In this document: one piece after another, positions 25,643-32,659 of the stretch
Numbering within the stretch: position 1 is the stretch's first letter
Layout of the letters: each line of letters opens with the position of its first letter
Assembly: GCF_920888515.1 (NCBI RefSeq)
Contig: NZ_CAKKTM010000445.1
Coordinates: 1 to 34,057, forward strand
DNA from: Protofrankia sp. CiP1_Cm_nod1
GTDB lineage: Bacteria; Actinomycetota; Actinomycetes; Frankiales; Frankiaceae
Direction of reading: 5' to 3'
Length of the DNA: 34,057 nucleotides
The notes under the pieces: generated by a model
Database searches by the model: none
What the model was told of the DNA's origin: nothing
Seen by the model: the letters and a program-made list of their open reading frames with translations, nothing else
Translations under genes and position numbers: made by a program

Positions 25643-26443
25643 TCAGGTGGGACTGGCCAGTTCGCGGGAGCGGTCCCGGGCCGCTTCGATCGCGGCCAGC
25701 AGGGCCGCTCGGACGCCGTGCTTCTCCAGCTCCCGGATGGCGGTGATCGTCGTACCGCCGGGGGAGGTCACCGCCTCCCGTAGCAGTACCGGATGCTCGC
25801 CGGAGTCGCGCAGCATCACAGCCGCCCCCACCGCGGTCTGCACCAGCAGCTGCGCGGCGACCCCCCGCGGAATCCCCAGCAGGATGCCCGCGTCGATCAT
25901 CGATTCGACCAGGTAGAAGAAATAGGCCGGGCCGCTGCCGGAGAGGGCCGTCACGGCGTCCTGCTGCGCCTCGGGCACCCGGACAACCTTGCCGACCGGC
26001 GCCAGCAGCCTCTCGGTACGGCGCAGGTGCTCCTCGCCGGCATGGGCGCCGGCCGAGATCGCCGACATGGCCTCGTCCACCAGCACAGGGGTGTTCGTCA
26101 TCACCCGCACCACCGGCGTGCCGGCGGCGAGCCGGTACTCCAGGAACGCGGTGGTGACGCCGGCCGCCACCGAGATCACCAGATGCTCCGGCGTGACGAC
26201 ATCGGTGATCTCTCCGACCAGCGCGGTCATGTCCTGCGGTTTGACCGTGAGTATCAGCACGTCCGCCCGGGCGGCCGCGGCCGGGTTGGAGACCGCTTCG
26301 ACGCCGTGGCGGGCGGACAGCTCCTTGGCGCGCTCCGGCCGGCGCGCCGTCACGAACAGATCCGCGGGATCATGCCCGGAGCGCAGCATCCCCGACAGCA
26401 ACGCCTCGCCGAGCCTGCCGGCGCCGAGGATAGCGATCGTCAT
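25643..26443 (-). CDS. proC: Pyrroline-5-carboxylate reductase
   Basis: Makes proline from pyrroline-5-carboxylate with NAD(P)H. 266 residues, normal. The N-terminus AILGAGRLGEALLSG is the dinucleotide-binding motif, followed by LTVKPQDM, SVAAGVTT and VMTNTPVLVDEAMSAIS. The signature ALSGSGPAYFFYLVESMIDAG and TVGAAVMLRDSGEHPVLLREAVTSPGGTT-like C-terminal motifs are complete. It stands next to proline dehydrogenase (26691-27761), which runs the opposite half of the cycle. The start at 26443 has GGAGG about five bases upstream (CGACAGGAGGGACGTCC on the minus strand). Confidence 0.97.
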   Translation of the reverse strand: MTIAILGAGRLGEALLSGMLRSGHDPADLFVTARRPERAKELSARHGVEAVSNPAAAARADVLILTVKPQDMTALVGEITDVVTPEHLVISVAAGVTTAFLEYRLAAGTPVVRVMTNTPVLVDEAMSAISAGAHAGEEHLRRTERLLAPVGKVVRVPEAQQDAVTALSGSGPAYFFYLVESMIDAGILLGIPRGVAAQLLVQTAVGAAVMLRDSGEHPVLLREAVTSPGGTTITAIRELEKHGVRAALLAAIEAARDRSRELASPT

Positions 26444-26690
26444 GGACGTCCCTCCTGTCGGCGGACCATACCCGTCCCCAGGCGGAGCACTTTCGTCAAC
26501 CTGGCTCTCCTGTCAACCCGGCTCTCCCCAGTCCGACCCACACATGACTGGCCCGGCACATGGCTGGCCCGGACGTGACCGGCCGGTGCGCGGCTGCCAC
26601 CGGTTCCCGCCTCACTCCCCCCCATCCGTCGCCGTCCGCCATCGGAGCCGTCCGTCACCGCCGACGCCCGCCCCCGCCCGCCCGCCGCGC

Positions 26691-27761
26691 TCACGCGGTG
26701 GAGCGCAACGCACGTGCGAAGAACAGCAGGTTGGCCGGGCGTTCGGCCAGCCGCCGCATCAGATAGCCATACCACTCACGCCCGCATGGAACATAGACCC
26801 TTACCATCTCACCGGCTTCGGCAAGGCGCCGCTGCTCCCCGGGGCGGACTCCGTACAACATCTGGTACTCGAACGGCCGCCGGGCCGCTCCTCGTGACGC
26901 AGCCCCTCGTGACGCCGCCCCTCGTGACGCCGCATCCCACGGCACCGCGGCCCGCGGCGCTTCGGCTTGTGGTGTTGTGGGCACGCGCTCGGCCGGCCGG
27001 TCACCCACGGTCGGCGCGCTCGCGGGCAGCCTGCCCGCGGCCAGCTCGCCGGCGAGCCCGGCGGCCAGCTCGATCAGGACCGGATCATGGGTGGCCACCA
27101 TCGGGTACCCCTGACCCGCCATCAGGATCGCCAGGCAGCGCGCGTAGGAGGCGTTCACCTCGGCCCGGCGGACGTAGGCGGCCGAGGCGGGCTCGGCGTA
27201 GGCGCCCTTGCACAACCGCACCCGGCCGCCCGCGGCCGCGAGGTCACGGCAGTCCGCCTCGGTACGCCGCAGGTAGGCCTGGACGACGGCACCGGTCTCA
27301 TCGAACTCCCGGCGCAGGTCGGCGACGACGGCCAGCGTGGCGTCGGTGGTGGTGTGATCCTCCATGTCGACGGTGACGCACGTCCCGGCGTCGCGGGCCG
27401 CCTGGCAGACCCGGAAGGCCAGGTCACGGGCGAGCGCGGCGTCGACCCGCGCCCCCAGCGCGGAAAGCTTGACCGAGACCTCAGCCGCGGGCGTGAGCCC
27501 CGCGTCGGCCAGGGCGCGCAGCAGCCCGCCGTAGGCGGCGGCCGACTCCTCGGCCAGCCGGTGGTCGGTGACGTCCTCGCCGAGGAGGTCCAGCGACACC
27601 CGCAGGCCGGCGTCACGCAGCCCCCCGGCCACCCTGACCGCCGCCGTGACGTCCTCCCCCGCGACGAACCGTTCCACCACGCCCCGGGTCAACGGCGCGG
27701 TGGACACCAGCCGCCGGACCCGCGGATCACCCGACATCATCAACAGCGCCGTCCGCAGCAT
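26691..27761 (-). CDS. Proline dehydrogenase with low-complexity insertion
   Basis: FAD enzyme oxidising proline to pyrroline-5-carboxylate. 356 residues from the ATG at 27761 (GTG at 27782 also possible). The TIM-barrel features are SLDLLGEDV, AEVSVKLSALG, FRVCQAARDAGTCVTVDMEDHTTTD, VQAYLRRTEADCRDL, RLCKGAYAEP, MVATHDPVLI and FEYQMLYGVRPGEQRRL, ending with YVPCGREWYGYLMRRLAERPANL, so the flavin- and proline-binding segments are all there. Between ATHDP and FEYQMLYG there are about 45 extra residues (ERVPTTPQAEAPRAA, then AASRG repeats) that shorter homologues lack. The next enzyme of catabolism, P5C dehydrogenase, is not nearby. Confidence 0.93.
   Translation of the reverse strand: MLRTALLMMSGDPRVRRLVSTAPLTRGVVERFVAGEDVTAAVRVAGGLRDAGLRVSLDLLGEDVTDHRLAEESAAAYGGLLRALADAGLTPAAEVSVKLSALGARVDAALARDLAFRVCQAARDAGTCVTVDMEDHTTTDATLAVVADLRREFDETGAVVQAYLRRTEADCRDLAAAGGRVRLCKGAYAEPASAAYVRRAEVNASYARCLAILMAGQGYPMVATHDPVLIELAAGLAGELAAGRLPASAPTVGDRPAERVPTTPQAEAPRAAVPWDAASRGAASRGAASRGAARRPFEYQMLYGVRPGEQRRLAEAGEMVRVYVPCGREWYGYLMRRLAERPANLLFFARALRSTA
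26887..26931 (-). repeat. 15-bp coding repeat in proline dehydrogenase, 3 copies
   Basis: GCTCCTCGTGACGCA, then GCCCCTCGTGACGCC twice, at 26887, 26902 and 26917; a decayed fourth copy follows. They encode A-A-S-R-G repeats inserted in a surface loop of the enzyme. Confidence 0.9.
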
Positions 27762-28083
27762 CCCCGCAGGATCCCGCAACACCCCCGCCCGGGCCCCGAA
27801 CGCCACGGCAACCACCCCCGACACCCAGCGACACCCACCGGCACGCTCCCACCACACCCCACCACATCCGCCCCGTTTCGCCAGCCCCGCCACATCCGCC
27901 CCCAGCACACCGGCCCCAACGCAGCGCCCCACCACGCCAGCCTTCCCACCACCGCCGGCTCTCCCCCATACCGGCCCCCGCCCGGGAGGCTCACCGCGCC
28001 ACCCCAAAGGACGTGAATACGGTGCCGCGACAGCAACAGATCCACATCGTTACCCCACCTCAAAACGAAAAAGGAATCCCATC
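27762..28083. other. C-rich, G-poor upstream region of proline dehydrogenase
   Basis: No gene supported. From about 27775 to 27985 the plus strand is extremely rich in C (runs of CCACC, CACCCCC) and poor in G, so the minus strand transcript leader would be G-rich. Composition changes abruptly near 28015, where AT content rises (CAAAACGAAAAAGGA at 28057-28075). Confidence 0.5.
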
Positions 28084-28152
28084 ATGACAACGAGGGAACA
28101 AGTGGCTGCTGTAGCAGCCACTTACGTACTCGTTCCCGACAAAGGTGGATGA
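28084..28152 (+). CDS. Possible 22-codon small ORF overlapping an inverted repeat
   Basis: ATG at 28084, stop TGA at 28150-28152. An AAAAAGGA ribosome binding site ends about ten bases upstream, unusually strong for this window. The peptide begins MTTREQVAAVAATY and ends VPDKGG; I recognise no family. The inverted repeat 28094-28137 lies inside it, so a leader peptide or chance frame over a terminator is as likely as a gene. Both flanking genes are on the other strand. Confidence 0.25.
   Translation: MTTREQVAAVAATYVLVPDKGG
28094..28137. repeat. Interrupted inverted repeat downstream of the methyltransferase gene
   Basis: AAGTGGCTGCT (28100-28110) and AGCAGCCACTT (28113-28123) pair perfectly with a 2-base gap. 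Outside them GGGAAC (28094-28099) pairs with GTTCCC (28132-28137), leaving an 8-base bulge on one side. It follows the methyltransferase stop by about 65 bases, and on the minus strand CCTTTTTCGTTTTG comes 20 bases later, so it may be that gene's terminator. Confidence 0.7.
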
Positions 28153-28200
28153 TCGGCATGTCTTTGTGGGTTTCAGGGGGTGCGGTGGGGTGGGTTCTGC

Positions 28201-28965
28201 TCAGGACGGGGTGGTGAGTGGGAGGCGGGCCACCGTCAGGATCGTGCGGAAGGGCTCGGTGATCATCCCGTCGGGGAAGGCCTTCAGCAGGGAGCGCCGT
28301 TCGGCGTCCAGGAAGTCCTCCAGCCGGTCCCCGATCGCCTGGACGTACGACTTCGAGCGCAGCCACAGCTCGTACCGGTCCAGCGGGAGCGTCCGGCCCC
28401 AGTGGCCGGAAACCGTCACGACCTCGGTGAACAGGCCCGTCCAGCGCAGTTCGTCCGCCCAGGGGCGGGTGCGGTAGTCGCGCCGGTAGCCGGGGCTCAT
28501 CGCCTCCAGACGCCGCTGCTGACGCTCCCACCAGCGCAGGTCCTCGCCGTCGACGTCGTTCCACCAGACCGCGAGCGCGCCGCCGGGGCGCAGCACCCGG
28601 GCCGCCTCGGCCGCGGCCACCGGCACCCGCACCCAGTGCCACGCCTGGGCGTAGCAGACAAGGTCCGCCACGGCGTCGGAGAACGGAAGCGCCTCGCCGT
28701 CGGCGCGCACCACGCCGATCCCGGGGGTGCGCTCCCGCAGCCGGCCGAGCATGCCCGGGCTGTGGTCCACCGGGATCACCCGGGCGCCGCGCGCGAGCAG
28801 GTCCCGGGTGGCTATACCCGTCCCGGCGCCGACCTCGAGGATGTCCGCGCCGGCCAGCTCACGCCCGGCCAGCCAGGCCAGATCCCGGAACAGCTGATCG
28901 GGATAGGACGGCCGGGCGGCGTCATAGGCGTCCACCATCGGGTCGAAAAGCGATCTGGCGCTCAT
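28201..28965 (-). CDS. Class I SAM-dependent methyltransferase
   Basis: 254 residues. The N-terminus SLFDPMVDAYDAARPSYP is typical of a UbiE-like group. Motif I is ILEVGAGTGIATRDLL, then VIPVDHSP (acidic residue that holds the ribose), VVRADGEALPF (motif II) and VLRPGGALAVWWND (motif III). The substrate is unknown; proteins of this type in actinobacteria are rarely characterised. It is separated by 180 bases from the isomerase gene upstream; that gap has several CACCGGTATC motifs (about 29030-29115) and no gene. The start at 28965 gives a normal N-terminus. Confidence 0.9.
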   Translation of the reverse strand: MSARSLFDPMVDAYDAARPSYPDQLFRDLAWLAGRELAGADILEVGAGTGIATRDLLARGARVIPVDHSPGMLGRLRERTPGIGVVRADGEALPFSDAVADLVCYAQAWHWVRVPVAAAEAARVLRPGGALAVWWNDVDGEDLRWWERQQRRLEAMSPGYRRDYRTRPWADELRWTGLFTEVVTVSGHWGRTLPLDRYELWLRSKSYVQAIGDRLEDFLDAERRSLLKAFPDGMITEPFRTILTVARLPLTTPS

Positions 28966-29145
28966 TACCGCATGGTGGCACCGTCGTGCGGGCCGGATAC
29001 GGCTGTTTACCGCTGTTCGTCTCGATACCCCGCCGGTATCGTCACGTCACCGGTACTGCCCCTCCACCGGCATCGCACCGGTATCACCCGCTCCACCGGT
29101 ATCACCGGCCGGCCCGGCGACAATGCCCGGACCAGGGCCATGACG

Positions 29146-30123
29146 TCAGGGCAGGCGGCCGGCCGCGGTGACGGGGGCGGCGGCGAGGTTGAGGCGGGTG
29201 AACGCCAGGGCCTCGGCGAGGTCGGCCTCCCGCTGCGCTCTCGACTCCGCGCGGCGCGTGTTGATCTCCACGACCACCGTCCCGTCGAAGCCCCGGGCCG
29301 CGAGCCGTTCCAGCAGGTCGGCGCATGGCTGGTTGCCGCGGCCGGGCACCAGGTGCTCGTCCTTGGCCAGGCCGACCCCGTCGGCCATGTGCACGTGGAC
29401 CAGCCGGTCGCCCAGCTCGTCGGCCATGGCGAGCGCGTCGGAACGGGACACGCTGGTGTGTGACAGGTCCAGGGTGACGTGCCGGTAGTCGTCGTCCACG
29501 GGCGACCAGTTCGGCGCGTACGCGGACACCTCCCGCCCCCGGGCCCGCAACGGGAACATGTTCTCGACGGCGAAGCGGATGTCCGTCTCGTTCGCCATCC
29601 GTTCGATGCCCTCGATGAAGTCGCGGGCGTAGTCACGCTGCCACCGGAACGGCGGGTGGACGACGACGGTCGGTGCCCGCAACGTCTCCGCGACGGCGCG
29701 GGCCCGTTGCAGCTTCGCCCACGGCTCGACCCCCCAGACACGCTGGGTGAGCAACAGGCACGGGGAGTGGATCGCCAGGATCGGAATGCCGTGATAGTCG
29801 GCAAGCCGCCGCAGAGCTTCCGGATCCTGGCTCACCGGATCCGTCCACACCATGATCTCTACGCCGTCGTAGCCAAGCCGGGCAGCCATCTCGAAAGCCG
29901 CCGCCGTCGACTCCGGATACGTCGACGCGGTCGACAGAGCCACTCTGGCCGAGGGCACCCGTGCGATGGCACGCCCACCGCCACGCGGTGCGAGCCGGGC
30001 CGGGTAGCCGGTGTCAGGGGAGAGAACAGCGGAATCCGCTGTCGGCCGCCACAAATCTGGGCCACGGTTGTCCGCGACCTCGGCGTCCCCGAGCCGCGGC
30101 GCTGGGGTCTGCGCCTCGGACAT
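29146..30123 (-). CDS. Sugar phosphate isomerase/epimerase family TIM-barrel protein
   Basis: 325 residues, AP endonuclease 2 / xylose-isomerase-like TIM barrel. The core starts near residue 58 ([35 protein letters not shown]) and contains metal-binding candidates in [38 protein letters not shown] and VVVEIN, so the divalent metal site is complete. The M. tuberculosis equivalent is Rv0498, also between ppx and proC. The reaction is unknown. The first 55 residues are variable and the start could be later; the ATG at 30123 is the first in frame. Confidence 0.88.
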   Translation of the reverse strand: MSEAQTPAPRLGDAEVADNRGPDLWRPTADSAVLSPDTGYPARLAPRGGGRAIARVPSARVALSTASTYPESTAAAFEMAARLGYDGVEIMVWTDPVSQDPEALRRLADYHGIPILAIHSPCLLLTQRVWGVEPWAKLQRARAVAETLRAPTVVVHPPFRWQRDYARDFIEGIERMANETDIRFAVENMFPLRARGREVSAYAPNWSPVDDDYRHVTLDLSHTSVSRSDALAMADELGDRLVHVHMADGVGLAKDEHLVPGRGNQPCADLLERLAARGFDGTVVVEINTRRAESRAQREADLAEALAFTRLNLAAAPVTAAGRLP

Positions 30124-30291
30124 CCCTCAACAGTAGTGCCTGTGCGCGGCGATCGGCGCCCGACTCGGAGCACCGAGACAGCAGACCGGTTACCGAACGA
30201 AGTCGCACAGGGACTACATGGAGACCACACAGAGATCGCACAGGGACCGGACGGGGCTCACATGAAGATCATTTGGAGGGCTGTTCGAAGG

Positions 30292-31410
30292 TCACGCGGA
30301 GGTCAGCCAGTCCAGCCTGCGCAGAATGATGCCCTCCCGCAGCGCCCACGGGCAGATCTCGACCTCATCCAGGTTCAGCAGGTCGAGGGCTTCGTCGGCG
30401 ACCACGGACCCGGCGGCCAGCTGGCCCGCGCGGTCGGCCGACACCCCGGGCAGGTCGCACCGTTCGGCGGCGGACAGCCGGCACAGCCGCGCGGACATCT
30501 CGCGCAGCGCGTCCCGGCGCAGGACCCGGCGGACGTACGGGCCGCGGCTGTAGGGCTCCGCGCCGGCGATCCGGGCCAGCGACCTGAAGGTTTTCGACGT
30601 CGCCACCGCCCGCGTGGGCTCGCCGACCACGTACAGCCGGGAGACCACCGGGGCGATGTGCGCCCGGACGTAGCGCCGCAGGGCCGTCACCTCGGAGCGT
30701 TTCGGCGGGTCGTTGGCGAACCAGTCCCGGGTGAGCCGGCTGGCCCCCAACGGCAGGGAGGACACGACGTCGGGGTCCTCGTGCATCCCGGCCGCGATCT
30801 CCAGGGAGCCGCCGCCGATGTCGAGCGCGAGCAGCCGGCCGGCGCTCCAGCCGAACCAGCGCCGCACCGCCAGAAAGGTCAGCCGGGCCTCGTCCTGCCC
30901 CGGCAGGACCGCGAGCGCGACCCCGCTGGCGGTCCGCAGACGAGCCAGGACGTCCTCACTGTTGGTAGCGTCCCGCAGCGCGGAAGTGGCGAACGCCACA
31001 AGATCGTCCACGCCGAGCTCGTCGGCACGCGCACTCATGTCGATGATGCAGCCGGTCAGGATCCGCTCCCCCTCGGCGGAGAGCGCTCCGTCACCGTCGA
31101 GGAGCTCGACCAGCCGCAGCGGGACCTTCATGCTGGCGGCCGGCAGCGGCTGGCCGCCGACATGGGCGTCCACCACCAGCAGGTGCACGGTGTTCGAGCC
31201 GATATCGATCACACCGAGGCGCATCCGGCCGGAAACCGGCGGGACGGCGACGTGCGGGGCGGCCTGGTGGGGCAGGGCCTCCTGGCCCACCTCCTGGCCA
31301 TCGCCGAGGGGGGCCGGCACGGGCAGCGTCACGGGCGGGTCACCGGCCCCGGGCCGGGCGGCGGCGGGGATCTCCACGGCGGCGGTCTCGGCCACGGGCT
31401 TCAGTGACAT
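30292..31410 (-). CDS. Ppx/GppA family exopolyphosphatase
   Basis: Hydrolyses polyphosphate or pppGpp. The core begins MRLGVIDIGSNTVHLLVVD (31224), an actin-like ATPase phosphate loop, followed by AFATSALRDATNSEDV, LALDIGGGSLEIAAG (second phosphate loop) and SSLPLGASRLTRDW; the length fits the short, two-domain type (about 310 residues for the core). The M. tuberculosis homologue Rv0496 (PPX1) sits close to senX3-regX3 and acts on short-chain polyphosphate, so a link with phosphate sensing is reasonable. The ATG at 31410 adds 62 Pro/Ala-rich residues; the ATG at 31224 gives the usual N-terminus, and I cannot decide between them by ribosome binding site. Confidence 0.92.
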   Translation of the reverse strand: MSLKPVAETAAVEIPAAARPGAGDPPVTLPVPAPLGDGQEVGQEALPHQAAPHVAVPPVSGRMRLGVIDIGSNTVHLLVVDAHVGGQPLPAASMKVPLRLVELLDGDGALSAEGERILTGCIIDMSARADELGVDDLVAFATSALRDATNSEDVLARLRTASGVALAVLPGQDEARLTFLAVRRWFGWSAGRLLALDIGGGSLEIAAGMHEDPDVVSSLPLGASRLTRDWFANDPPKRSEVTALRRYVRAHIAPVVSRLYVVGEPTRAVATSKTFRSLARIAGAEPYSRGPYVRRVLRRDALREMSARLCRLSAAERCDLPGVSADRAGQLAAGSVVADEALDLLNLDEVEICPWALREGIILRRLDWLTSA

Positions 31411-31914
31411 CGGACACACGATAGGCCCACCCGCACGGCAACCGACAACCCAGCCGGGCCGGCCGGGCCGGCGAGGTCATCCGAATCGGCCAGACCGGCC
31501 AGATCGGGCAGGACGGAAACAGTTGGCAGACCGGACAGCGGACGAAGAGCGCATGCCCCCCTCGCCGCGTGGCCAAACTTCACGCATCCACTCCCGGTCG
31601 TGCATCGAGCCGGCCACGGCCGGCCGGCACCAGCGCCCAGCGAACCAGGCCACCGGTATCCGGCGAACAACACGCCCGGCGGACCACCATGACAGCGACG
31701 GCTAACCACCATGACAGTGATCAGGTACGCACAGCGACCAGGCCGGGCGGAGCCCTCACCCGACCAACGTACACAAGTGATCGCCACTGTCGGGCCGAAA
31801 CGCCGATCAAAGAACCGAATCGTCACAGAAAGATCACGATCACGCCACCGGAGAGAATCCACCGGAGAGAACAGGGCCGCCGGAGACGCCGTGCCACCGG
31901 GGGCGCCGCCGGCG
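31411..31914. other. Spacer between ppx and regX3
   Basis: No gene supported. The tract 31685-31720 has a direct repeat ACCACCATGACAG (two copies, 31683 and 31707 region) and 31700-31850 is somewhat less GC-rich. No clear terminator or phosphate box is visible to me. Confidence 0.4.
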
Positions 31915-32595
31915 TCAGGGCTCGAACTTGTACCCCAGGCCCCGCACGGTCACCAGGTGGCGTGGGTTCCCGGGCTCGTCCTCGATCTTGGTGCGCAGAC
32001 GCTTGACGTGGACGTCGAGGGTCTTGGTGTCCCCGACGTAGTCCGAGCCCCAGACCCGGTCGATCAGCTGGCCGCGGGTGAGGACCCGGCCGGCGTTGCG
32101 CAGGAACATCTCCAGCAGCTCGAACTCCTTCAGCGGCAGCGGGACGGAGGTGCCGGCGACCGTGACCACATGGCGTTCGACGTCCATCCGCACCGGACCG
32201 GCCTCCAGCGTCGCCGTGACGTGTTCGTCGACCTCGCCGCGGCGGCGCAGCACCGCGCGGATACGGGCGACCAGCTCACGGGCGGAGAACGGCTTGGTGA
32301 CGTAGTCGTCCGCGCCGAGCTCCAGGCCGACGACCTTGTCTATCTCGCTGTCGCGGGCGGTTAACATGATCACCGGGACGGTCGACCGCTGCCGCAGCGC
32401 ACGGCAGACCTCCGTCCCGGACAGGCCCGGCAGCATCAGGTCCAGCAGGACGAGATCGGCGCCGTGCCGCTCGAACTCGGTCAGCGCGGCCGGCCCGTCG
32501 GCGGCTACCGCGACGTCGAAACCCTCCCGTTCCAGCATGAACGACAACGCGTCCGAGAACGACTCCTCGTCCTCCACGACCAGCAGGCGGGTCAC
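31915..32595 (-). CDS. regX3: OmpR/PhoB-family response regulator, RegX3/PhoP type
   Basis: 226 residues. Receiver: VVEDEESFSDALSFML with the acidic pair, phospho-acceptor Asp in LVLLDLMLPG (about residue 52), VIMLTARDSEIDKVVGLELGADDYVTKPF with the conserved Thr and Lys. Winged-helix output domain: PLPLKEFELLEMFLRNAGRVLTRGQLIDRVWG and TLDVHVKRLRTKIEDEPGNPRHLVTVRGLGYKFEP. It is nearly collinear with M. tuberculosis RegX3, which with SenX3 governs the response to phosphate limitation. It lies 64 bases after senX3 on the same strand and is surely cotranscribed. Confidence 0.95.
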   Translation of the reverse strand: MTRLLVVEDEESFSDALSFMLEREGFDVAVAADGPAALTEFERHGADLVLLDLMLPGLSGTEVCRALRQRSTVPVIMLTARDSEIDKVVGLELGADDYVTKPFSARELVARIRAVLRRRGEVDEHVTATLEAGPVRMDVERHVVTVAGTSVPLPLKEFELLEMFLRNAGRVLTRGQLIDRVWGSDYVGDTKTLDVHVKRLRTKIEDEPGNPRHLVTVRGLGYKFEP

Positions 32596-32659
32596 GCGTC
32601 ACACTCCTTCGTCATCCGTCCGTCATCCGGGTGTCGGTCCGTCGGCCGTCATTCGTCGG

